DNA of 32,646 nucleotides from Methanobacteriota archaeon (lineage in GTDB: Archaea; Thermoplasmatota; Poseidoniia; Poseidoniales; Thalassarchaeaceae): the NCBI GenBank assembly GCA_002731195.1, contig PCAI01000018.1, positions 1 to 32,646 of the forward strand, in the 5' to 3' direction. The position numbers were made by a program, and so were the translations under genes. Shown one piece after another: positions 15,696 through 23,565 of this stretch; positions within the stretch are counted from its first letter, which is position 1; every line of letters begins with the position of its first letter. The notes below the pieces were generated by a model, which was given only the letters and a program-made list of their open reading frames with translations, was not told where the DNA came from and made no database searches.

Positions 15696-16649
15696 GTGAC
15701 TAAACTTAAGGATAAGACTCCTCTTCCTGATGTTGATACAGCACCACTTATTGTGGATGTTGAGTTTATAGAAACAGAAGAAGATATTGATATCCCAGTT
15801 TTGGATTCCTTTGAAAAAGTACACACATCAAAAAAATATGGTGCAGTAGAATTACCTAAATCATTAACTACTCCTAAGGGAAGAGCAAGAGTGGTTACGG
15901 TAATAAATCAGAAAGGAGGAGTTGGAAAGACGACAACGGTCATTAATATCGCATCCCAATTGGCTTTACGTGGCCATAATATTTTGGTAATAGATTGTGA
16001 TTCACAAGGAAATTGTGCAACCGGTCTCGGCGTTGATAAAAGTAAGATTCGTGAAACAACTAGAGACTTAATTCTCAATCCTGAATCTGCAATTAGTGCT
16101 CGACATGCTACAGCTGTCGATAAACTACATTTAATCGTCGGTGATAAAAATTTAATTGGTTTGGAACAAGAAATGCTTAGGCAGTTGGGTAGAGAGAAAC
16201 GTTTGACTGAGGCTTTAGAGCCGTTATTGCCCCATTATGATATTATTCTTATCGATACTCCTCCATCATTAGGATTAGTTACAATAAATGCATTGGTAGC
16301 TAGTGATGGACTAATAATTCCTGTACAAACTGAATACTTCGCTTTAGAAGGTCTTGCTTTATTGTCTGGTACTGTAAGAGAAGTGAGAAATTTATTGAAT
16401 CCTAGACTTGGTGTTGATGGCGTTCTTCTGACAATGCATTCTTCGACAACCTTGAATCAGCAAGTTGCAAATGAGATTATAGATTATTTTCCCGAATTGA
16501 TAGTTAAACCTGCTGTTAGAAGAAATATCAAATTAGCTGAGGCACCAAGCCATGGAATTCCAATTCATTTGTACGATCCCCAAAGTGCCGGCGGTCAAGA
16601 TTATCAAGACATTGCATCAGTTTTATCCCGTCGCTGGAGTTTAGTTTAG
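15696..16649 (+). CDS. parA: ParA/Soj-type partition ATPase
   Basis: The deviant Walker A KGGVGKTT (73-80) with signature K73, Walker A' VIDCDSQGNCATGLG, Walker B LIDTPPSLG, and the VPVQTEYFALEGL-like and AEAPSHG blocks (here IPVQTEYFALEG and LAEAPSHGIPI) identify a chromosomal Soj/ParA. These dimerise on ATP, bind DNA non-specifically and are triggered by the ParB N-terminus. An unusual acidic N-terminal extension of ~62 residues precedes the ATPase; typical Soj begins only a few residues before the P-loop. The start is GTG 15696. No parB follows; the next gene starts immediately after the stop codon and carries a ParB-like N-terminus. Confidence 0.93.
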   Translation: MTKLKDKTPLPDVDTAPLIVDVEFIETEEDIDIPVLDSFEKVHTSKKYGAVELPKSLTTPKGRARVVTVINQKGGVGKTTTVINIASQLALRGHNILVIDCDSQGNCATGLGVDKSKIRETTRDLILNPESAISARHATAVDKLHLIVGDKNLIGLEQEMLRQLGREKRLTEALEPLLPHYDIILIDTPPSLGLVTINALVASDGLIIPVQTEYFALEGLALLSGTVREVRNLLNPRLGVDGVLLTMHSSTTLNQQVANEIIDYFPELIVKPAVRRNIKLAEAPSHGIPIHLYDPQSAGGQDYQDIASVLSRRWSLV

Positions 16650-17606
16650 ATGAAGAAAAGTGGATTGGGAAGAGGTTTAGGTTCTATGACAAATCTCGCA
16701 AAAGATGGACCAGATATTACAAGTTTTATCACAATTAAGGATAAACAAACTCCCACTGACTCTCCGAGAATTGCTATACTTTGGATGATATTTGGTAGTA
16801 TTTGTTTTGGTACTATGAACGCTCTTGTTAAATGGACATCTGTAGATGCAGATGTTTGGATGATAATTCTGATGAGATCTTCTGTGATTGCCATAATTGT
16901 TGCATTATATGCAAAAGTTAATTCCATAAATTTGACACCAAATGATTCTAAAACTATGTTTTTAAGATGTTTAGTTGGATTAATTGCAATGATATTATAT
17001 TTCTCAGCATTATCTAGAATACCTATCGGTCAAGCAGTTACTTTACAATATACTGCACCACTTTTTGTTGCCTTATTATCAGGTAGAATAATCAAAGAAC
17101 AGGTTTCTAAGTCGGTGTTAATACTATTGCTTACATCCTTCTTTGGAATAATACTTGTTATTTCACCCAGTACGGGAAATTTAGAAACAGATGCTTTACT
17201 TGCTCTCGGTTCTGGTTTTTTTGCTGCTCTTGCATATATTTATGTTAGGAAACTACGTCATACTGACTCACCTTCTTCAGTAGTTTTTTGGTTTGCTACC
17301 TTTTCTATATTGGGCAGTATTGTTCAAGCAGCACCCGATATCTTTTCACTTAGTTTAGAAACTATGGCGGCATTAATAGGAATTGGAATTGGTGCAGGAG
17401 GAGGCCAAGTTGGAATAACAATGGCTTATCATAAAGCCAATGCAGCGTGGGTTAGTGCATTTTCTTATCTTACTGTTATTATAGCAACATTTTATGGGTA
17501 CATCATTTTTGATGAAAATCTAACCACAACAAATCTTATTGGAGGTATTTTAATAGTTACTTCTGGAGTTTTTTTAGTGTTCCTAGCACCCTCAAATAAA
17601 GAATAA
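16650..17606 (+). CDS. DMT/EamA-family transporter with a ParB-like N-terminal segment
   Basis: Residues ~41-315 form about ten membrane helices in two EamA repeats (first repeat IFGSICFGTMNALVKW, second beginning GSGFFAALAYIYVRKL), typical of drug/metabolite exporters. The cytoplasmic N-terminus (1-40) is not part of that family: KKSGLGRGLGSMT (2-14) matches the conserved opening of ParB/Spo0J proteins, which contacts ParA. ATG 16650 immediately follows the parA stop codon (TAGATG), so the two are surely co-translated, exactly where parB normally sits. I read it as a parB 5' end fused to a transporter gene. The frame is continuous and no frameshift is seen. The transported substrate is unknown. 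Confidence 0.82.
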   Translation: MKKSGLGRGLGSMTNLAKDGPDITSFITIKDKQTPTDSPRIAILWMIFGSICFGTMNALVKWTSVDADVWMIILMRSSVIAIIVALYAKVNSINLTPNDSKTMFLRCLVGLIAMILYFSALSRIPIGQAVTLQYTAPLFVALLSGRIIKEQVSKSVLILLLTSFFGIILVISPSTGNLETDALLALGSGFFAALAYIYVRKLRHTDSPSSVVFWFATFSILGSIVQAAPDIFSLSLETMAALIGIGIGAGGGQVGITMAYHKANAAWVSAFSYLTVIIATFYGYIIFDENLTTTNLIGGILIVTSGVFLVFLAPSNKE

Positions 17607-17610
17607 TTTC

Positions 17611-18183
17611 CTATTTTCTTTGGCTATTATTTTTCCTGAGTAAAAACATAACTAAGACTACGATTACTGAGACAAAGGATGCTAGATGTAAATATAGACT
17701 ACCTCCGTGCTCATCTTTCTCAGAATTACATTCATCATCCATGCCTCCCCATTTTTCACCATCAAACCAACAATTGGACCAAACTTTCCACCCAAAACCA
17801 CTTTCTGGAAAATTTTCCTCACCGCCATCACTCCAATTCATTTTAACACGCCAATTGACATAGCTTGCATCATCATCTACATCTATAGAGCCAATTAATT
17901 TCCCACCATCTTCTGAAATCCATTCCTCGTTGTTTTCTGGGGGATAACAAACTCCGCTGTTTATGCAAATTTGTGTTACCCAAATTACTTTTGTTCCATT
18001 TTCAGATGCTTGAGAGTCCAATACTATTTCAATTTCAAAAGTTTTTGATGCATGGGCATAATCTTCATAATCCATAGATACTATACTAGTTCCTTCAAGG
18101 CTCATTTGTTCATTTACTCCTCCTGCACCGGATACACTAGATAAAAAAATCAGTAAAATACTAGATACCATAAGCCAGCGCAT
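17611..18183 (-). CDS. Exported protein with C-terminal membrane anchor, unknown function
   Basis: From ATG 18183 the product (190 residues) has a signal peptide (MRWLMVSSILLIFLSSVSGA) and an acidic, Trp-rich extracellular domain of about 135 residues. Two cysteine pairs are visible (QICINSGVCYPP and the later NCWF...DECN). A C-terminal membrane helix (~165-183, SFVSVIVVLVMFLL) ends in the basic tail RKNNSQRK. It is therefore a type I surface protein. I do not recognise the domain. Starts at 18201 and 18210 are also open; the TATA-like TAATACTATT region (18211-18220) would place the transcript start around 18190, favouring 18183. It converges with the transporter gene, with only 4 bp between stops. 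Confidence 0.6.
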   Translation of the reverse strand: MRWLMVSSILLIFLSSVSGAGGVNEQMSLEGTSIVSMDYEDYAHASKTFEIEIVLDSQASENGTKVIWVTQICINSGVCYPPENNEEWISEDGGKLIGSIDVDDDASYVNWRVKMNWSDGGEENFPESGFGWKVWSNCWFDGEKWGGMDDECNSEKDEHGGSLYLHLASFVSVIVVLVMFLLRKNNSQRK

Positions 18184-18223
18184 ATTAATTCGTACTCCCA
18201 TAAAACACATTAATACTATTGAC

Positions 18224-18727
18224 TCAGGTTTCTAATTCCCACAATTCATCGCCAATCCAATGTATTGTTTTTACAGCTTTACCATTTTTCATTTCTATCA
18301 TTTGCTCACCATCTACTATCGCAATTCCAATGGCAATTGGTTTACCATGTTCTTTATCTTTAATCCACATCAAATCTCCAGATTTTATTGAATTATCCAC
18401 AAGATGGATGCCTGCACCCATACAATCTGCCCCATTCAGTAAAAATGGTATTGCACCATGATCTACTGCAGCCCATTTAATTTCAGGCATCCAGTGTAAA
18501 ACTCCTCTAACAGTAGGAAACCATGATTTGCTATTTTTTGTTTTTACTTGAAATGCTAATATTTTCCTATCTACTAATAATATATCTTTATCATCAAAAT
18601 TCGCCTTTTCTAAAAATCTGTCAGAAATATCAAAATTACTTCCAATCATTATTGATATTTCATCGATTATAGTTTTCACCTGTTTATATCTTACAGGAGT
18701 TCGACGCCGCAACTTCTTCTCACTCAC
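18224..18727 (-). CDS. MCT-1-like PUA domain RNA-binding protein
   Basis: The C-terminal PUA domain (~85-160) shows the archaeal/eukaryotic MCT-1 pattern: AAVDHGAIPFLLNGADCMGA, GIHLVD, and later GIAIVDGEQM. The N-terminal part (~1-75) with KKLRRRTPVRYKQVK matches the pre-PUA domain of the same family. Eukaryotic MCT-1/DENR acts on the small ribosomal subunit; the archaeal proteins are thought to act in translation or rRNA/tRNA binding. The frame is open to 18925, but that would overlap the S8e start on the other strand. GTG 18727 gives 167 residues, close to the family size, and leaves a 101-bp divergent promoter region. Confidence 0.78.
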   Translation of the reverse strand: MSEKKLRRRTPVRYKQVKTIIDEISIMIGSNFDISDRFLEKANFDDKDILLVDRKILAFQVKTKNSKSWFPTVRGVLHWMPEIKWAAVDHGAIPFLLNGADCMGAGIHLVDNSIKSGDLMWIKDKEHGKPIAIGIAIVDGEQMIEMKNGKAVKTIHWIGDELWELET

Positions 18728-18797
18728 ACTACGCCGTCCAAATACTACAAAATAACATATCTTATCTTTATTATCAAAATATGCCTTTTGCCAATCC

Positions 18798-18808
18798 TTT
18801 GAAATAAG
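18798..18808 (+). promoter_or_regulatory. TATA box of the S8e-SRP19 transcript
   Basis: TTTGAAATAAG is centred 26 bp before ATG 18829, so the S8e message should be leaderless. A GGAGGG directly abutting the ATG is too close to serve as a normal ribosome-binding site. Confidence 0.5.
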
Positions 18809-18828
18809 GGGGGACGGTCGGCGGAGGG

Positions 18829-19224
18829 ATGGCAAAGTGGCATGGCATATCTCGTCGTAAACCAAGTGGGGGTCGATTAAAGCGCCCCAGTCGTTACCGA
18901 GGCAAGCGTAAAACAGAGATTTCAAGTGAAAATCAATTCGCTTTTGTAGGGGATAAAGATGCTCGAAAATTATACAGAAAAACTGCTGGCTCTCAGACAG
19001 TAAGAGTTCTTTCTATAAAAAATATCAATGTAAGTAAGCCTAAAGAAGGCAAAACAGTACGTGCTCAGATTACAAATGTAATTAGAAATGATGCTGATAC
19101 AAACTACGTTAGACGTAATATTGTAACTAAGGGTGCAATAGTTGAAACCGATGTTGGACAAGTAAGAGTAACCAGTCGCCCTGGAATGCATGGAGTAGTT
19201 AGTGGTATTCTTCTTGAAGAATAG
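18829..19224 (+). CDS. rps8e: 30S ribosomal protein S8e
   Basis: The 131-residue protein starts with the S8e block MAKWHGISRRKPSGGRLKRP and ends with TSRPGMHGVVSGILLEE, both characteristic of archaeal S8e. It is a basic protein that binds small-subunit rRNA and has eukaryotic but no bacterial counterparts. Length is normal. It leads a two-gene unit with SRP19, whose start lies about 22 bases after the S8e stop, and is divergent from the PUA protein gene. Confidence 0.97.
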   Translation: MAKWHGISRRKPSGGRLKRPSRYRGKRKTEISSENQFAFVGDKDARKLYRKTAGSQTVRVLSIKNINVSKPKEGKTVRAQITNVIRNDADTNYVRRNIVTKGAIVETDVGQVRVTSRPGMHGVVSGILLEE

Positions 19225-19246
19225 AATTCACGAAGAACTCAAATTT

Positions 19247-19714
19247 ATGCACCCATTGGATGTGCTTAGTAGAATGACTCGCGACTCAACAAAAATGAAA
19301 ATCTGGACTCGTTATTTTGATTCCAAATTATCTAGATCAGAAGGTAGAAGAGTTCCGAAAGAAGCCAGTATTCCAAACCCATCTCTGGAAGGAATAGTAT
19401 GGGCAAGCAGGGATGCAGGAATAAGTAAAATGAAGAGAGAAGAAAATGTATCTCATCCTTCAAGACCGTATTCAAAGGAAGGAATGTTAATTTTACAGAC
19501 TAAAGATGCTTTACAAGCAACAAGAGCTGAAAGTAAAGAAGGAGTATTACAATCCATAGGATTAAGACTTAGAAAGAATTTTAATGAATCAAAATCAGAT
19601 CAAAAACAAAACAACAACAATAAAAACACTGGATCAAGACAAAAATTATCACAACGTAAGTCCTTCAAGAATAAATCAAAATCTTCTAATCGTAGAAGCA
19701 AATTTGGACGTTAA
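19247..19714 (+). CDS. srp19: Signal recognition particle protein SRP19
   Basis: The SRP19 signature IWTRYFDSKLSRSEGRRVPK lies near the N-terminus. It is followed by the family's PNPSLEGIVWASRDAGI and a short conserved core ending around residue 90. SRP19 binds SRP RNA helices 6 and 8 and primes SRP54 binding for co-translational targeting. The frame is open into the S8e gene, but ATG 19247 avoids the overlap; ATG 19295, directly before KIWTRYFD, would match the compact archaeal family start and is possible. Beyond ~110 the tail is unusually long, basic and low-complexity (QKQNNNNKN, then K/S/R-rich). It ends in a TTAA shared with the convergent aminotransferase. Confidence 0.85.
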   Translation: MHPLDVLSRMTRDSTKMKIWTRYFDSKLSRSEGRRVPKEASIPNPSLEGIVWASRDAGISKMKREENVSHPSRPYSKEGMLILQTKDALQATRAESKEGVLQSIGLRLRKNFNESKSDQKQNNNNKNTGSRQKLSQRKSFKNKSKSSNRRSKFGR

Positions 19715-20739
19715 ATATCCAATTCTATCAACCAGTCAAATGTATCGGGAGATCTTTTTTCTTGGATTGCAACTAATAAATCATAAATCTCTCTTGTTAT
19801 GCTACCAACTCCTCCATTACAATATTCCACAACTCTATCTCCATGTTTTATGGAGCCAATTGAAGAAACAACCGCCGCAGTCCCTGCACAGAAACACTCA
19901 TCTGCCTCAAGTGCATATTCCACATCTATCTTCTCTTCTCTAACTTCATAACCTTTTGATCTAGCTATTTCTATGATTGATAATCGTGTTATTCCTCCGA
20001 GAATAGTTCCAGTTAATTCCGGTGTTGAAATTATTTCATCTTTAATACAAAAAAAGTTAGCAGCCCCTACTTCTTCTATGTATTTATTATTCACCGCATC
20101 AAGATAGATTATTTCTGCAAACCCTTCACCTTTTGCATTTTTCGAAGGAACCATTCCTGGTGCATAATTGCCAATTGCTTTCACTCCTCCCGAACCTCCT
20201 GGTGCAGCCCTATGATGCTCTTTAGAAATTTTCAATGAAGTAGGCTCTAAACCTCCCTTGAAATATGGACCAACTGGGGAAACATACACTAAAAACGTAT
20301 ATTCAGGAGCAGGAGCAACTCCTAAAATAGCTCCACTTCCCATGAGAAGTGGTCGAATATAAAGTGTACCTTTTCCTATAGGAGGTATCCATCTTGAATT
20401 TTCTTTAACTGTTTTTATGACTGCATCAAGAAACATATCTTCGGGAACTTCTGGCATACCCAATCTTCGAGCGCCCCTTTGCATTCTTTTTGCGTTTTCT
20501 TTAGGACGAAATAATACTACACTACCATCAACAGTTCTGTATGCTTTCATCCCTTCAAATAGACCCTGTCCATAATTCAAAACTCCAGCGGCAGGTGATA
20601 TATTCAAATTCTGAAAGTCTTGAATTCTACCTTTTGACCATTCACCATCCTTTTTACATGTTGAGATATACATTTTATCAGTTTCTCTAAAACTAAAAGT
20701 CATGTTTTCCCAATCAATGTCTGTTTTATCATTTCCCAT
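19711..20739 (-). CDS. ilvE: Branched-chain amino-acid aminotransferase
   Basis: A class IV PLP aminotransferase of the larger BCAT2/mitochondrial-like group (342 residues). Visible blocks are NYGQGLFEGMKAYR, LYIRPLLMG, the PLP-lysine segment GGVKAIGNYAPGM, YIEEVGAANFF and TILGGITRLSI. It interconverts Leu/Ile/Val with their 2-oxo acids using 2-oxoglutarate. The start at ATG 20739 is reasonable; a TATA-like TGTATAATTGG lies about 20 bp upstream on this strand. The 138 bp between it and the polymerase gene contain the two divergent promoters and nothing else I can name. Confidence 0.94.
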   Translation of the reverse strand: MGNDKTDIDWENMTFSFRETDKMYISTCKKDGEWSKGRIQDFQNLNISPAAGVLNYGQGLFEGMKAYRTVDGSVVLFRPKENAKRMQRGARRLGMPEVPEDMFLDAVIKTVKENSRWIPPIGKGTLYIRPLLMGSGAILGVAPAPEYTFLVYVSPVGPYFKGGLEPTSLKISKEHHRAAPGGSGGVKAIGNYAPGMVPSKNAKGEGFAEIIYLDAVNNKYIEEVGAANFFCIKDEIISTPELTGTILGGITRLSIIEIARSKGYEVREEKIDVEYALEADECFCAGTAAVVSSIGSIKHGDRVVEYCNGGVGSITREIYDLLVAIQEKRSPDTFDWLIELDI

Positions 20740-20877
20740 GTACTAGCCTACTCCAATTATACATCACGGAAAGGAGTAACCTTTCAATAATTCCTATCGA
20801 TATCTCTCAATATCAACTCTTACCTGTATCATTTACATTTAATACACCTTGTCTACTCCCTTCGATGAAGCGTAGAT

Positions 20878-23502
20878 ATGATGTGGGAAGGAGAGATGTG
20901 CATTATCTCTGGAGATAATCGTAGTTGGCAACATGACAACCTACCAAAAACAGTTATTGAATTGTGGTGTAGGGCTAAAAATGGCCATTCAGTCTTGGTT
21001 TTAGTTAATGGATTACGGCCTTATTTAGAAATATTTGATCCAAAATCTCATCCAGATTCTCCTGAACCAACTCTTTCACTAGATATAGTTGAAGAAATGA
21101 AAGAAGTAGATGGTCCATTAGAATTTGTTGGAGAAAAATTATTTGAAGGAGAGATGAAGAATTTTTGGAGAATTTTTGTATGTGAAACATGGTCTGTGCC
21201 TAAATTACGAGAAAAACTGAAGAAATTAGGTTGGGGAGTTACTAGTGCTGACATTAATTTCGCTCAACGTTTGTTACTTGATTGCGACCTTGGGCCACAT
21301 ATAATGGTCAAAGGAAGTGTTTTATGGGCTGGAAAAAGGTCACCAGATGAAATAAAAAATACCAACAATACTGACCGTAAGATAGCAGAAGTAAATATCA
21401 ACAAAGTTGGAGGAGCAGGAGTTTATCCCGTTGATATGATAATTTCATGCAATTATGATTCCTTGAAAAGAGCATTACCATTCCCTACTCCTTTTGTTAC
21501 CTTTTCTTTTGATTTGGAAACTAGTATTAAAAATAATAAAATTCTATGTGCTGCAGCAGTTATTGAAAGAAATAACAGTAGATCAGAACATACATTTACA
21601 GGTGATGAAAAGAAAATTATGGAAGGTCTTACCAATCTTATTAGACTTGAAGATCCAGATATTATTACAGGATATAATATAGATAATTTTGATCTACCAA
21701 GAATGAAGGAACGTTCTGAAGCAATATATGGTAAACAAAAAATGAAATTATCAGAATTAAATGGATGGGGTAGAGTCCCATTTGTTGAAAATGAGACTAA
21801 AAGACTACTGCCTGAAAGAAGGCAGAATAGGGTCTGGAGGATTCCTGGGCGCATACCACTTGATGCTTGGTGGCAAGCACGTCAAACACTTAGGCCCCAG
21901 AGAGAATCACTAAGATATGTTTCTCAACTATTATGGCCAGATGATGATGAAATGCACAAATTGGATATAGATTCTAGTCAGATGGACCGTGAATGGGATG
22001 AGCGACCAGAAGAAGTATTGGAATATTGTGTTAGAGATACAATCATACCTATTGATATTCTAAATAAACTTCAATCAATAGGTCGTAAAGAAGCACTAGC
22101 ATCTGTTTCTATGACAACAGTAGATATTGCGGCAACTGCAACTACTAGTTGGTGGATTGATTCTCTGGTTATTAGATTAGCAGACAAATCCGGTATCGCA
22201 ATTCCAATGACCAAATCTGGTCCAAGGAGAAGAGATCAAATCGCTGGAGGTTATGTACATGAAGTAGAAGCAGGAATGAGGCCATGGATAGCTGTATTAG
22301 ATTTTAAATCAATGTACCCCTCAATAATGATATCAAAGAATATTTGTTCCACAACTTTAGTAAGAAATGAAAAGGATACCTCAGAGACAGATAATGTTTC
22401 TCCAAAAACGCAAACTAGGTATATTTCAAGTAATGTTCGGAAAGGATTAGTCCCACAATTGTTAGAACATCTAATGCATAGTCGAGATATTCATAAAGAG
22501 GCTTTCAAAAAAGCCAATGAAGAAGGCAATGAAGAACAAGCATTTCTACATGACCAACTTCAATACGCTGTTAAGATTTTAATGAATTCTTTCTATGGTG
22601 TATTTGCTTCTAGTTTTTATCGCTTTACTGATCCAAAGTTAGGTGCTAGTATAACCGAGTGGGCTAGACACAACATCAAGGAAATAATAAGACAATTAGA
22701 TGATGAAGGCAAACCTGTTGTCTATTCCGATACTGATTCTATTTTTGTACAAGCACCTGTAGATAATGAGGCTCCTACTAGTAAACCACAATCCAATGGA
22801 TTAAGTATGAATTCATGGAGAGAAGCAAAAGAAAAGACCCTTAACTTTGGAGAGGCATTAGCTTTTAGATTTAGTAAAGAAGGTGCAGAGTTAGAGTTTG
22901 AAACTGCATTATCTGCTTTTTTTAGTCATGGTGCAAAGAAAAGATATGTTGGAAGAGTTGTTTGGCCGCGTGAAGAATTACTTATCAGAGGATATGAGGT
23001 AAGACGTACCGATTCATTTGAATTATTGAGAGAAACAATGACAGAAATGTTTGAATTGATACTTGATAACCAATCATGGAGTTCTGTTGAAATGACAAAA
23101 ACTGCAATAGACGATGTAAAGAGTAAGAAAATTCCTGCATCAAAACTTGTAATAAGTAGATCTTGTAAGGGGAGGTGGGATAGTAAAAATAATCGGTGGT
23201 CTTTTGACATGTATTCTAATGAAAATCTACCATATGTTCGTGCGGCTAAAGACAGAATAAAACTTGGATTAAGTTTCACTCCAGGTATGAAAGTAGGATA
23301 TATAGTAACGGATGCTTCTTCGAGTCCAATGAAAGTGGAGCCTTGGTTGGTTGATGAATTAGGCACAGCCCCTCCGGATTATGATTCAGAATATTATGCA
23401 AAAAGATTAGCAAAAGCACTTGGACGTATTACTGAGGCTTTCAACTGGAGTGAAAAAGAACTCCTCTCTGGCTCCCGACAAAAATCATTATTTGATTTCT
23501 AA
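20878..23502 (+). CDS. polB: Family B DNA polymerase
   Basis: All exonuclease and polymerase motifs are present in order: ExoI FDLET (211-215), ExoII YNIDNFDLP (266-274), ExoIII YCVRD (383-387), motif A DFKSMYPS (475-482), motif B with K566 and NSFYG (570-574), and motif C YSDTDS (616-621). At 874 residues it is a full-length archaeal PolB with active proofreading, and no intein is present. It replicates DNA, with a GINS subunit encoded 5 kb away. TATA-like TTTACATTTAATAC (about 20832-20845) precedes it. ATG 20896 (M7), next to AAGGAG, is an alternative start. Confidence 0.97.
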   Translation: MMWEGEMCIISGDNRSWQHDNLPKTVIELWCRAKNGHSVLVLVNGLRPYLEIFDPKSHPDSPEPTLSLDIVEEMKEVDGPLEFVGEKLFEGEMKNFWRIFVCETWSVPKLREKLKKLGWGVTSADINFAQRLLLDCDLGPHIMVKGSVLWAGKRSPDEIKNTNNTDRKIAEVNINKVGGAGVYPVDMIISCNYDSLKRALPFPTPFVTFSFDLETSIKNNKILCAAAVIERNNSRSEHTFTGDEKKIMEGLTNLIRLEDPDIITGYNIDNFDLPRMKERSEAIYGKQKMKLSELNGWGRVPFVENETKRLLPERRQNRVWRIPGRIPLDAWWQARQTLRPQRESLRYVSQLLWPDDDEMHKLDIDSSQMDREWDERPEEVLEYCVRDTIIPIDILNKLQSIGRKEALASVSMTTVDIAATATTSWWIDSLVIRLADKSGIAIPMTKSGPRRRDQIAGGYVHEVEAGMRPWIAVLDFKSMYPSIMISKNICSTTLVRNEKDTSETDNVSPKTQTRYISSNVRKGLVPQLLEHLMHSRDIHKEAFKKANEEGNEEQAFLHDQLQYAVKILMNSFYGVFASSFYRFTDPKLGASITEWARHNIKEIIRQLDDEGKPVVYSDTDSIFVQAPVDNEAPTSKPQSNGLSMNSWREAKEKTLNFGEALAFRFSKEGAELEFETALSAFFSHGAKKRYVGRVVWPREELLIRGYEVRRTDSFELLRETMTEMFELILDNQSWSSVEMTKTAIDDVKSKKIPASKLVISRSCKGRWDSKNNRWSFDMYSNENLPYVRAAKDRIKLGLSFTPGMKVGYIVTDASSSPMKVEPWLVDELGTAPPDYDSEYYAKRLAKALGRITEAFNWSEKELLSGSRQKSLFDF

Positions 23503-23565
23503 TAATGTATTTTTCACAGTACATCTGGGCGTTGGGTTAATTTTTGTTGAATGTTCGGAGACCAC

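Noticed and set aside
16650..17606. Frameshifted parB remnant plus a separate transporter gene
   Set aside because: The frame runs without interruption from ATG 16650 through the first membrane helix, and no better internal start or stop separates the two parts, so an in-frame fusion is the simpler reading.
18728..18925. Long N-terminus of the PUA protein
   Set aside because: The open frame overlaps the first ~97 bases of S8e on the other strand and the extra residues do not match the MCT-1-like family; GTG 18727 gives the expected size.
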